64,000 nt of DNA from a virus, in the IMG/VR virus record IMGVR_UViG_3300037054_000366, positions 32,436-96,435 of that record, one strand, 5' to 3'. Numbering within the stretch: the stretch's first letter is position 1; each line of letters starts with the position of its first letter. Both the position numbers and the translations under genes were made by a program. Of this stretch, positions 7,093 to 13,106 are shown in pieces. The notes under the pieces were generated by a model. That model searched no databases. It was not told the DNA's origin and saw only the letters and a program-made list of their open reading frames with translations.

Positions 7093-7304
7093 CCTTCGCT
7101 GTAGCCAATATTCCGTGCATACTGACCTATGCGATTTTGGATCGAGAGCGGCACCTTCTGGAGCACATTATCGAACTCCATCGTATTGGAGATCAGGTGC
7201 GAGAGCAGTTTGATAAGTTCATTAAGTGTGAGGAAAGGGCCAAACAGATGGAGGCGGAGGCCAGAAACACTCCGTTGGTCTTTGATTTCAAATCCAAAGA
7301 ATAG
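7069..7304 (+). pseudogene. 3' remnant of a membrane/coiled-coil gene without a start
   Basis: Reading from 7069, the frame encodes a hydrophobic stretch (HIAFAVANIPCILTYAIL) and then a charged coiled-coil-like helix ending FDFKSKE at TAG 7302-7304. It looks like real protein but has no convincing start codon. The frame is closed by TGA just upstream, inside the preceding gene. This fits the 3' end of a gene whose 5' part was lost. The overlapping frames at 7129 (plus) and 7325 (minus) look like shadows. Confidence 0.45.
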
Positions 7305-7311
7305 CGATAGC

Positions 7312-7367
7312 AAAATTTCAGGCATATGGAGCCCTTAAGTAGACGGAGCCCATATGCCTGAAATTTT
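7312..7367. repeat. 18-bp inverted repeat enclosing a start codon
   Basis: Arms 7312-7329 and 7350-7367 are perfect reverse complements with a 20-nt loop. The right arm contains ATG 7354 and the first codons of the next gene, so in RNA the start codon would be paired. The left arm is effectively an inverted copy of the gene start. Confidence 0.9.
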
Positions 7368-7569
7368 TCAATTAACTCTGAACCTGACCACCGCAGGGAC
7401 CGATCAGGCTCTAGCCCCCCAGGATATCGCTACGGTGCTGCAAAATGCCGCCAATTTGCTTCTGCAATACGGGTATCAGAATAACATCTTAGTGTATCAG
7501 AATATGGGAATGGTGGGTGATTATAAATTCAAGCCCTCTCCACCTCAAGGTAGCTCAGCACTAAACTAA
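7354..7569 (+). CDS. small protein, paralogue of the next gene
   Basis: The 71-residue protein reads FQLTLNLTTAGTD, then an Ala/Asn-rich helix, then a beta end with VYQNMGMVGDYKFKP. It aligns along its length with the product of 7600-7812 (FQL..SLT.A...Q.A..L..AA......Y.N..L.Y....VG.Y...P), so the two are a tandem duplication. No ribosome site is obvious, and the ATG lies in the right arm of an inverted repeat. Function is unknown. Confidence 0.65.
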   Translation: MPEIFQLTLNLTTAGTDQALAPQDIATVLQNAANLLLQYGYQNNILVYQNMGMVGDYKFKPSPPQGSSALN

Positions 7570-7599
7570 GCTACCAAATTCTCAGATAGGAGACCACTC

Positions 7600-7812
7600 A
7601 TGTATACCAATTTCCAATTAAATATTTCACTCACGAACGCTGCCGGTTCAGATCTAACCACCACACAGGTGGCTGCAATTCTGACTGCCGCCGCCTCTAC
7701 GGTCAGCACCAACCTCTATACGAATGAGCCATTGATCTATTCCGGCCAGTTAGTAGGCCATTACTGCTGGCAGCCCACTGGATCGGCTGGGACTCCTGGA
7801 AATGGGGATTAA
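7600..7812 (+). CDS. small protein, paralogue of the previous gene
   Basis: TAGGAG precedes ATG 7600. The product has the same layout as its neighbour: FQLNISLTNAAGSD, a helix of Ala/Thr residues, then LIYSGQLVGHYCWQP. The pair differ enough to suggest an old duplication. Function is unknown. Confidence 0.7.
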   Translation: MYTNFQLNISLTNAAGSDLTTTQVAAILTAAASTVSTNLYTNEPLIYSGQLVGHYCWQPTGSAGTPGNGD

Positions 7813-7821
7813 GGCCGTCTA

Positions 7822-8262
7822 ATGCGACTCAACGCCAAGTTGCTGTGTAAAACAGCCGATGAAGACACAAAAGAAAAACTTATCGAAAAAGATAAAAATG
7901 AAGATTATGGAATGGAGGCCATTTTTGACTTGCATAATATCCGTAGCGAGCTTATAACAGTTGAGAGAATTAGAAGGTTTGCTTCTGACCTGTGTGATAA
8001 AATATCTATGGAAAAAGGACCAGCGTTTACATGGGGGACAGACTCTAATAAAGACGAAATGAAGAACCCTAAAGCTATGGGGATATCCCACTTGCAGTTT
8101 GTACATAGTTCCTCTATTACCATGCACTGTTTAGATAAAATAGGTAAAGTTTTTATAAATATTTTTAGTTGTAAATCTTTTGACGACAAAATTGCCCGAG
8201 ATTTTGTAATTAAAACTTGGGGTGGTGATATTGTCTCTGAACATGTGATCACCAGAAAATGA
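7822..8262 (+). CDS. S-adenosylmethionine decarboxylase-like proenzyme (SpeD fold)
   Basis: SpeD makes decarboxylated AdoMet for polyamine synthesis after self-cleavage creates a pyruvoyl group. Here the C-terminal half reads FVHSSSITMH, then INIFSCKSF. Aligned on the catalytic His, the serine five residues before it matches the cleavage Ser (S63 in Thermotoga SpeD), and the Cys fifteen residues after it matches C83, so all three key residues are present. The protein (146 aa) is near the usual length. The gene is AT-rich compared with its neighbours and overlaps a homing endonuclease gene by ATGA, suggesting transfer. The substrate in the phage is unproven. Confidence 0.75.
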   Translation: MRLNAKLLCKTADEDTKEKLIEKDKNEDYGMEAIFDLHNIRSELITVERIRRFASDLCDKISMEKGPAFTWGTDSNKDEMKNPKAMGISHLQFVHSSSITMHCLDKIGKVFINIFSCKSFDDKIARDFVIKTWGGDIVSEHVITRK

Positions 8263-8954
8263 GTAAAGACCTACCTCATCCCACTTCTGGTGTTTATAGA
8301 ATAACTAACATTATAGATGGAAAGTTTTATATTGGGTCTTCTCAGAGTATACGAGTTAGATGGAATAGGCATAAACTTTACTTGGGAAGGGGGATTCACC
8401 CCAACCGCTATTTACAGAATGCCTGGAATCTTTATGGGGGGAGTTCATTTGAATTCTGTGTTATTACTTATTGCGAAGTTTCTTTATTAAAAGACAAAGA
8501 ACAGGAACTTTTAGACAAATATTGGGATAACTGTGAAAGTTGTTATAATATATCAAAAGATGCCACATGTCCAATGCGTGGGAGGCATTTAACTGAAGAA
8601 CAACTATATAGAATGCCATTAAGGTTAAAAGGGAGAAAACAGAGTGAGGAATGGGTAGCAAATAGTGCAAAATCTCGTAATGGTTTGAAGCGGTCTGCGG
8701 CTTTTTGTGAAGCTAACTCATTACGTCAAAAGGGAATGAAGCGGCCTACAAACCATTGCAATAGTATATCTAAAGCAACAACGGGCGAGAAAAACCCTAA
8801 TGCAAAAGTTACAGAAGAAATTGTAACAAGTATAAGAACTGATTATAGATTGGGAATGACATATAATCAGTTAAAAAACAAATATGACACTACTTATACT
8901 ATTGCTAGAAATATCTGTTTAAATATAACCTGGAGGGGGTCTGCACATGAATAA
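8259..8954 (+). CDS. GIY-YIG homing endonuclease
   Basis: GVYRITN at residues 11-17 and FYIGSS at about 23-28 form the GIY-YIG motif, with conserved Arg residues and a catalytic-type Glu in KEQELLDKYW (about residue 78). NUMOD3-like repeats follow (GRKQSEEW, KGMKRP; about 125-165), with a C-terminal helix-turn-helix-like region. Such enzymes cut intron- or intergene-lacking alleles and spread their own gene. It is AT-rich and overlaps both neighbours by a few bases (ATGA at 8259), so this is a free-standing element between genes, not inside an intron. Confidence 0.9.
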   Translation: MSKDLPHPTSGVYRITNIIDGKFYIGSSQSIRVRWNRHKLYLGRGIHPNRYLQNAWNLYGGSSFEFCVITYCEVSLLKDKEQELLDKYWDNCESCYNISKDATCPMRGRHLTEEQLYRMPLRLKGRKQSEEWVANSAKSRNGLKRSAAFCEANSLRQKGMKRPTNHCNSISKATTGEKNPNAKVTEEIVTSIRTDYRLGMTYNQLKNKYDTTYTIARNICLNITWRGSAHE

Positions 8955-9957
8955 ACTAGTTGGTGCCGCTATTTTTCCAACTGGCATTGGACTGTCCATT
9001 GGAGGAGATGCTTCGGCTGGTGCAGTTATCCCATTACTTGCTTCTTGTTCGAAAAAGTTAATAGTCAATCCAAATGGAGTGAATGCGAGTGACTTAGTAG
9101 CCTGGGCTGACAACGTTCTCTATGTGGAAGGATCTACGATTGATCGCTTCCTTGAGGGCTCTATTAACCTTAAAGAATGCAGAACTTACAATAAGATTCT
9201 CTGTGTGGTAAATAAGCCGATGTCCATCGCATCTCAAAATGCTGTCAATGCGGCTCGTTGGACGTTGGGTGCGGATATCGAATTGCTGGAGCTTGACACT
9301 CCACTGCGGATGACAGCATTTATCAATCCAGACGGAACGGCTGGGGGTAAACTCTCTGGCCATCACGAGTTAGTTAAGCAGATTAAGGATGCAAATATTG
9401 ATTATGATATCCTTACGGTGCATACTCCAATTGACTGTCCGGATGAAATCGCCAATGCTTACTGGCGACAAGAGATTCTGGTCAATCCCTGGGGTCGAGT
9501 CGAAGCCTTATTAAGTAAATTTCTTTCCTTCGCACTAGACAAACAGGCTGTCCACTCTCCAGTGGAGTTCTTGGCTGACCCACTCTTTAACAGAATTGCG
9601 GTGAAACCGTCCGAGGCCGCTGAAGTAATTTCGAATACGTTTGCTTGGTGTATGTTCAAGGGAACCCACCGAGCCCCGATGATAGACCCGGATCGTAATC
9701 CTCGTAACCTATCCAATCAGGACATGGATTTTCTCATTTCTCCCTCAGACTGTTGGGGCCGACCCCATGATGCCTGCCTTCAGAACCACATTCCCATTCT
9801 AATCGTCAAAGAAAACACCACATGTTTCAAAGATTTCAAGTATCCGATGGTGGCTCTTGAAAGTTCCAGGGTAATCTTTGTTGAAAATTACCTTGAAGCG
9901 GCTGGGATGCTGATGGCTTGGAACGCTGGAATCGACCCACGGATCATCAGGGCTTGA
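8947..9957 (+). CDS. DUF3326-family-like protein, 336 aa
   Basis: The opening GAAIFPTGIGLSIGGDASAG, then LIVNPNGVNASDL and NVLYVEGSTIDRFL, matches the DUF3326 family (IPTGiGaeiGG.AGDA..., THPNvVNAadl, alYVEGsalDrFL), about 340 residues long, so this looks full length. The family is known from bacteria, notably cyanobacteria, and has no established function. Repeated Gly/Asp turns suggest an enzyme with a Rossmann-like core. It may have travelled with the SpeD-like and GIY-YIG genes. Confidence 0.75.
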   Translation: MNKLVGAAIFPTGIGLSIGGDASAGAVIPLLASCSKKLIVNPNGVNASDLVAWADNVLYVEGSTIDRFLEGSINLKECRTYNKILCVVNKPMSIASQNAVNAARWTLGADIELLELDTPLRMTAFINPDGTAGGKLSGHHELVKQIKDANIDYDILTVHTPIDCPDEIANAYWRQEILVNPWGRVEALLSKFLSFALDKQAVHSPVEFLADPLFNRIAVKPSEAAEVISNTFAWCMFKGTHRAPMIDPDRNPRNLSNQDMDFLISPSDCWGRPHDACLQNHIPILIVKENTTCFKDFKYPMVALESSRVIFVENYLEAAGMLMAWNAGIDPRIIRA

Positions 9958-9966
9958 AACTACCTG

Positions 9967-9995
9967 TAGACAAAGCTCCCTGATCTGGGTATTAT
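9967..9995 (+). promoter_or_regulatory. promoter, TAGACA-17-GG-TATTAT
   Basis: TAGACA at 9967-9972, a 17-bp spacer ending in GGG, TATTAT at 9990-9995. The predicted start (about 10002) leaves a leader of about 11 nt containing GGAGGG before ATG 10013. Confidence 0.65.
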
Positions 9996-10012
9996 AAATC
10001 ATGGAGGGACCG

Positions 10013-10195
10013 ATGCGTTTCAAAGCTGAGATGGACACCACCACCAACCGCATGGTGTATCGTCGGGCACGGAAGCATGAATTGGAGAACAGGGGCTTGA
10101 TCCACTGCTCTTATTGCCGCTACCACAAGGGCGAGAACTCTGGCCCCTACAAGAAGCATGTCGCCAAGCCGAAGGGTCGTGACCATCGTGATTAA
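10013..10195 (+). CDS. small basic CxxC protein, 60 aa
   Basis: GGAGGG at 10003-10008 fixes ATG 10013. The product is strongly basic with a single CSYC pair, followed by RYHKGENSGPYKKH and a DHRD end. The CSxCppHrgEN-type motif is common in very small phage proteins and probably binds zinc or RNA. It is the first gene of a transcript from the promoter at 9967-9995. Confidence 0.7.
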   Translation: MRFKAEMDTTTNRMVYRRARKHELENRGLIHCSYCRYHKGENSGPYKKHVAKPKGRDHRD

Positions 10196-10370
10196 GAATC
10201 GTCCCATCAAACACGCTGTAGTTCATGGTATGATTAGCCAGAATCCCGATTATAGTCCAGCGTTCATGAACGGGGTAGCGGCTGGAATCTTGACCTACCA
10301 TCGAGAAGTGATCAAGCCTCTGGAAGAGCGCATCAAAGAGTTGGAGAGGCGGCTCAATGATAAGGACTAA
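10188..10370 (+). CDS. hypothetical coiled-coil protein, 60 aa
   Basis: The likely start is GTG 10188, with in-frame GTG 10179 and ATG 10158 as alternatives. GAAGGG at 10171-10176 fits 10188 best. The protein has a short conserved-looking core (AFMNGVAAGILTYHREV) and ends in a charged heptad helix (LEERIKELERRL), so it may oligomerise. It overlaps neighbours at both ends. Confidence 0.6.
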   Translation: MIKNRPIKHAVVHGMISQNPDYSPAFMNGVAAGILTYHREVIKPLEERIKELERRLNDKD

Positions 10371-10620
10371 GACCTACCATTCCCCTCGTGGAGAGGAGGT
10401 CACTCGAACCGACTATACAGAAGAGGGGCGGCTCCACCGTGAGGATGGCCCTGCCATTATCTGTTCAGATGGTTTGGTCGCTTGGTACCGGGAGGGGCGG
10501 CTCCACCGTGAGGATGGCCCTGCCATCTGTTGTGAGGGCTACCAGGGCTGGTTCCTGAATGGCATCTGCCAACGAGCAGAATTTGCTTCAGGAACAATTT
10601 TCTCTATACAAAAAGACTGA
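10357..10620 (+). CDS. RLHREDGPA-repeat protein
   Basis: Two copies of GRLHREDGPAI lie 23 residues apart, each followed by an aromatic strand (AWYREG; GWFLNG). This is the MORN-like LHREDGPA beta-hairpin repeat seen in phages and some intracellular bacteria. Such repeats usually make small solenoid or sheet proteins that bind partners. The DNA copies are identical over 35 bp, so the duplication or a conversion is recent. Confidence 0.75.
   Translation: MIRTKTYHSPRGEEVTRTDYTEEGRLHREDGPAIICSDGLVAWYREGRLHREDGPAICCEGYQGWFLNGICQRAEFASGTIFSIQKD
10423..10526 (+). repeat. 35-bp perfect direct repeat
   Basis: Copies at 10423-10457 and 10492-10526 are identical and in frame, with a 69-bp period (23 codons). 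They encode the two LHREDGPA units. Confidence 0.9.
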
Positions 10621-10634
10621 ATATCGGGTATACT
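10605..10634 (+). promoter_or_regulatory. promoter, TATACA-18-GG-TATACT
   Basis: TATACA at 10605-10610, an 18-bp spacer ending in GGG, TATACT at 10629-10634. The predicted start at about 10641 falls on GGGGGA, leaving a leader of about 9 nt to ATG 10650. The -35 box lies inside the end of the upstream repeat-protein gene. Confidence 0.7.
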
Positions 10635-10649
10635 AGTGTAGGGGGATTT

Positions 10650-10826
10650 ATGAAGCTCACTGCGTCCGAACTCAAAACTGCCTTCGCCAAGATGAGCCGT
10701 GTCGATCTCCAGGACGAAATTACCCATCTGGAACACATGAAGGCTGATACGCTCAGCAGGGTGGCTGGTGCGGATGTTTCCGAACTGGACTGCTGCATCA
10801 ATCTCCGCAAGGAGGCTCTGAAGTAA
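10650..10826 (+). CDS. hypothetical helical protein, 58 aa (possible antitoxin-like partner)
   Basis: ATG 10650 follows GGGGGA directly behind its own promoter. The product (MKLTASELKTAFAKM start) is almost entirely helical and charged. Its TAA overlaps the ATG of the next gene (TAATG). A small helical protein translated ahead of a RelE-like protein is the layout of type II antitoxins, but no DNA-binding motif is clear. Confidence 0.65.
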   Translation: MKLTASELKTAFAKMSRVDLQDEITHLEHMKADTLSRVAGADVSELDCCINLRKEALK

Positions 10827-11161
10827 TGGAATACGAGGTCGGAGATCGCATCATCAAAGAGTTGAAGAAAAATCCGGCCCTCCGGAAGCCCTTCGAAGCA
10901 GTATGTGAAAAAATCAAAACCATGACGGAGGAACAGATTCGAGTCTCACCAGGACTCGATCCCCATCCGATTGATGTAAAACCCCCCTATTGGTCTCTCA
11001 AGATGAGCCGAGGGCAACGAGTAGTATTCGCCTTCACCGGGGGGAAAGTTTACCTTTACGACATCCCTGAATCTCACGAGAAAGCCTACCGTCAGGGCAG
11101 TGAAGCCGCTCAATTGACTGAAATGGTTCTGGCCGAACTGGAGCGCCAGTCGGTAACCTAA
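10826..11161 (+). CDS. RelE/ParE-like small protein, 111 aa (tentative)
   Basis: The C-terminal half has strands in the order WSLKMSRGQRVVFAF, then GKVYLYDIPESHEKAYR, resembling RelE/ParE/HigB toxins, in which an Arg-rich strand is followed by a His/Tyr strand. The N-terminal helices carry Lys-rich residues. Whether catalytic residues remain cannot be judged by eye. It is translationally coupled to the 58-residue gene upstream. Alternative: an unrelated small phage protein. Confidence 0.5.
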   Translation: MEYEVGDRIIKELKKNPALRKPFEAVCEKIKTMTEEQIRVSPGLDPHPIDVKPPYWSLKMSRGQRVVFAFTGGKVYLYDIPESHEKAYRQGSEAAQLTEMVLAELERQSVT

Positions 11162-11198
11162 ATCCCCACAATCAAACAACTTGCTTAAAGGAGAAGAA

Positions 11199-11579
11199 AT
11201 GCATCAGCCGAATCTGTTTGCCTGCATCTGTGACGCGACCGAAGAGGTTCCGGTCGGCACTGAGGGATCCCAGAATGTGGAGTTCTTCGGAGTCCGCACC
11301 GACCGAACCAAGGTCACTGCCGAAGAGGTGCGTGGCCTGATCCAGAACCACATCGGTGAGTTCGATCAGTGCAACCCCTTCGACGGAGAGGAGCACTCCT
11401 ACATCGAACTCGGGGGTTTCGTGGGCGACCAGGAAGGTGCGCTGCGCCTCATGGCCATGGGGGCTGAACTGGGTCTCTGGACCCTTCTGACCCCCACCAG
11501 CCTCATGCCGTTCCTGCCGGAAGAGCTTCGTATGCAGATGGCCGGTGCCGGTTTCGTCTGCATCAAGGCGGGGGTCTGA
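11199..11579 (+). CDS. hypothetical protein, 126 aa
   Basis: AAAGGAG precedes ATG 11199; an in-frame TTG at 11181 is disfavoured. It is a soluble alpha/beta protein with GFVGDQEGALRLMAMGAEL in its middle and several Cys residues. Its start MHQPNLFACICDATEEVPV is not recognised. GC-rich codon use and the short 1-nt gap to the next gene suggest one operon. Confidence 0.75.
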   Translation: MHQPNLFACICDATEEVPVGTEGSQNVEFFGVRTDRTKVTAEEVRGLIQNHIGEFDQCNPFDGEEHSYIELGGFVGDQEGALRLMAMGAELGLWTLLTPTSLMPFLPEELRMQMAGAGFVCIKAGV

Positions 11580-11580
11580 G

Positions 11581-11751
11581 ATGTGGAAAGGTCTGCAACA
11601 GTTCGTCTTCACCCCCTTCGCCAGCGTCTACACGATCCTTGTGGCGAGTGTGGTCCTCTGTGCTCTTCATGACCACTGCTATCTTGCGGCTGCACTGATC
11701 CTGGTTGTCGGAGGGGTCGTTGGAGCCCTCCTTGAGCCCAAGCATGAATAA
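11581..11751 (+). CDS. two-TM small membrane protein, 56 aa
   Basis: ATG 11581 comes one base after the upstream TGA. Hydrophobic helices cover residues about 8-27 and 32-50, with only a short His-containing turn between them, and the end is charged (LLEPKHE). The topology resembles a membrane hairpin peptide. It overlaps the next gene by 8 nt. Function is unknown. Confidence 0.65.
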   Translation: MWKGLQQFVFTPFASVYTILVASVVLCALHDHCYLAAALILVVGGVVGALLEPKHE

Positions 11752-11932
11752 TTTGGATCTCATCGCTAGGCTCAGGGCCGAGCTAAGCTGGGCCGTTGCT
11801 CGTAAGGCTGACAATCCAGCCGTGCAGGCCATGCTAGAAATGCGGAAGGCTGAGGATCCCACTTTCGTCAACCCTCTCGTTACCGATCAGAACATCAGGG
11901 AACTTCTTTTCGATCTAAGGAGCGTCAGATGA
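11744..11932 (+). CDS. hypothetical helical protein, 62 aa
   Basis: ATG 11744 lies inside the end of the membrane-protein gene, and ATGA at 11929-11932 links it to the next gene. Helical, Arg/Leu-rich (LIARLRAELSWAVARK). No family recognised. Confidence 0.6.
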   Translation: MNNLDLIARLRAELSWAVARKADNPAVQAMLEMRKAEDPTFVNPLVTDQNIRELLFDLRSVR

Positions 11933-12348
11933 TCAACCTTGCAAGGCATTTTGACCGTGAACACCCCGTGGCTGACCCAGAGGTTCAGGAGACCGTCAGG
12001 GCTGAACTGACGGAGGCGGGAGTCAAGATAGAGGAGCACGAGTTCCTGCTCGATAGTTGCGGGGAAGTCCCCACCTCTATTATGGGAGTGGCGTGTCACT
12101 GGAGTTTCAGACGGGCGTGGTACTACTGGGTCGCCAAGGGGCCTGGAATCCCCGTGGAGTGGGCCGAGGATTTCAACAAGCGATGGGGGAAGGAAGTAAG
12201 GGCAGAGGGAGATTGTGGATGCCGTGGGCCACTGTTCTGGAACGAGGGCTTTGGGACGGGAAATTACCACATCGATTCCCAAGCCGGTCTGAGTGCTTTT
12301 GTAGAACTTTTGAAGCTGATTCACGTTCCCAGGAAAAAAGAAGACTGA
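11929..12348 (+). CDS. conserved phage hypothetical protein, 139 aa
   Basis: Contains GEVPTSIMG, then FRRAWYYWVAKGPGIP, DCGCRGP and GTGNYHIDSQAGLSAF. This order of motifs recurs in many phage proteins of unknown function. The WYYWVA.GPGIP segment and the Cys pair suggest a compact alpha/beta domain. The ATG overlaps the upstream stop. It is the last protein gene before the tRNA cluster. Confidence 0.75.
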   Translation: MINLARHFDREHPVADPEVQETVRAELTEAGVKIEEHEFLLDSCGEVPTSIMGVACHWSFRRAWYYWVAKGPGIPVEWAEDFNKRWGKEVRAEGDCGCRGPLFWNEGFGTGNYHIDSQAGLSAFVELLKLIHVPRKKED

Positions 12349-12385
12349 GGATTCGAAATATCGAGTATCATCTATACAGAGCACT

Positions 12386-12460
12386 GCGGGTATGATGTAA
12401 TGGTCAGCCTGAAACCTTGCCATGGTTTACGAAGGAGTTCGATTCTCCTTACCCGCTCCA
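12386..12460 (+). tRNA. tRNA-Gly(GCC)
   Basis: Acceptor GCGGGTA (12386-12392) pairs with TACCCGC (12450-12456). The anticodon stem AAACC/GGTTT closes the loop TTGCCAT (anticodon GCC), and the T arm is AGGAG-TTCGATT-CTCCT. The discriminator T and CCA are encoded. The D stem is weak. A GGGTATGAT string here is part of the tRNA, not a promoter. A TATCAT at 12366-12371 could be the -10 of the cluster, but no good -35 goes with it. Confidence 0.9.
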
Positions 12461-12604
12461 GTTCCAGATCTTTCTCATTTAGACTCTAACAGCACCACCT
12501 ATCTCAAACTGCGATTTGTGGGTTCGATTCCCACCTCTGCGCCTTGCGCGGAGTGGCCAAACTGGAAAAGGCAGCAGTCCCGAAATACGAGTCTAGTTTT
12601 ATAT
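12461..12604 (+). tRNA. circularly permuted tRNA, probable Glu(CTC)
   Basis: The 3' half precedes the 5' half. 3' half: anticodon-stem strand ACTGC 12508-12512, variable GATTT, T arm GTGGG-TTCGATT-CCCAC 12518-12534, acceptor strand CTCTGCG 12535-12541, C73 at 12542. After a 3-nt CTT loop comes the 5' half: G-1 at 12546, acceptor CGCGGAG 12547-12553, TG, D arm GCC...GGC with a GG-containing loop 12556-12572, A26, anticodon-stem strand GCAGT 12574-12578. Acceptor pairing is 8 bp (one G-U) and the anticodon stem 5 bp; all spacings are canonical. An outer helix pairs 12479-12486 with 12589-12596. The unit exactly fills the space between two tRNAs. No CCA is encoded. A 7-nt loop made with TCTCAA (12502-12507) puts CTC at the anticodon. 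Maturation is unproven. Confidence 0.7.
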
Positions 12605-12680
12605 ATCCGGATGCCTGGAGTGGTATCAGGTCTCTGTCACATGGAGAAACACGTGGGTTCAAATCCCACTCCGGATACCA
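12605..12680 (+). tRNA. tRNA, probably Val(CAC)
   Basis: Acceptor ATCCGGA/TCCGGAT, D stem CCTG/CAGG, anticodon stem TCTCT/GGAGA around the loop GTCACAT (CAC), variable AACAC, T arm GTGGG-TTCAAAT-CCCAC, A73 and encoded CCA. Position 26 appears to be missing and G32/T38 are unusual. Reading the loop as CTGTCAC (Asp GTC) leaves a badly mispaired stem, so Val is preferred. Confidence 0.85.
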
Positions 12681-12681
12681 T

Positions 12682-12757
12682 GCACCCGTAACTCAGCGGA
12701 CAGAGTGGTTGGCTTCGAACCAACTGGTCGGGGGTTCGATCCCCTCCGGGTGTACCA
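12682..12757 (+). tRNA. tRNA-Arg(TCG)
   Basis: Acceptor GCACCCG/CGGGTGT, D stem ACTC/GAGT, anticodon stem GTTGG/CCAAC with loop CTTCGAA (anticodon TCG), variable TGGTC, T arm GGGGG-TTCGATC-CCCTC, A73, encoded CCA. All arms are canonical. Confidence 0.93.
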
Positions 12758-12760
12758 AAT

Positions 12761-12835
12761 GCCCAAGTAGTGATAACGGTAGCACGAAGGTTTCGTACTC
12801 CTTCAGAGACGGTTCGATTCCGTTCTTGGGCTCCA
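12761..12835 (+). tRNA. tRNA-Thr(CGT)
   Basis: Acceptor GCCCAAG/CTTGGGC, anticodon stem AAGG/CCTT (one T-T mismatch next to the loop), loop TTCGTAC (anticodon CGT), T arm GACGG-TTCGATT-CCGTT, discriminator T and encoded CCA. Confidence 0.9.
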
Positions 12836-12851
12836 TTTAAAGGATCAACGC

Positions 12852-13106
12852 ATGAGTCAAGAGGATAAGCATCAGCACATCATCCAGCGTCTCACCTGTC
12901 TTAAGGACTCTTCATTGATCCAGACGGGAATGACGCTGGATTTGTATCAGCGAGAGGGGACGGATCGAAGTGTCTTCTTTGTCAAGATCCCGGCTCTGGC
13001 TGATCAACTTTTCGAGGTGTTCGACAACCATCATGGTTTTTCCTTTGAAGAATGTCGAGCATACATTCGAATTGTGCTAGGTATTAAGGAGCAGCCCTTT
13101 GACTAA
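12852..13106 (+). CDS. hypothetical protein, 84 aa
   Basis: AAAGGAT precedes ATG 12852, just after the tRNA cluster. A small alpha/beta protein with a C-terminal helix (FEECRAYIRIVLG). It overlaps the Pth2 gene by 8 nt and so is probably cotranslated with it. Function is unknown. Confidence 0.7.
   Translation: MSQEDKHQHIIQRLTCLKDSSLIQTGMTLDLYQREGTDRSVFFVKIPALADQLFEVFDNHHGFSFEECRAYIRIVLGIKEQPFD

Noticed and set aside
7059-7338. Frames on both strands at 7129-7338 (plus) and 7059-7325 (minus)
   Set aside because: Both look like shadows; the third frame has protein-like composition, and the minus frame start is produced by the inverted repeat.
10423-10526. CRISPR-like repeat
   Set aside because: Only two in-frame coding copies with a coding spacer; they encode protein repeats.
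12388-12396. GGGTATGAT as a family promoter
   Set aside because: It lies inside the acceptor and first bases of tRNA-Gly, and no TAnnCA box is found 18 bp upstream.
12487-12588. A bulge-helix-bulge splice motif in the permuted tRNA
   Set aside because: No convincing 4-bp helix with two 3-nt bulges was found between the anticodon stem and the outer helix.
12481-12604. Two independent degenerate tRNAs instead of a permuted one
   Set aside because: Neither half can form its own acceptor stem, while the two pair perfectly with each other at the acceptor, anticodon stem and an outer helix. Kept only as the relic alternative.
12386-12835. A UGA suppressor tRNA to explain the in-frame TGA at 3560
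   Set aside because: Anticodons read as GCC, CAC, TCG and CGT, with CTC inferred for the permuted unit; none reads UGA.
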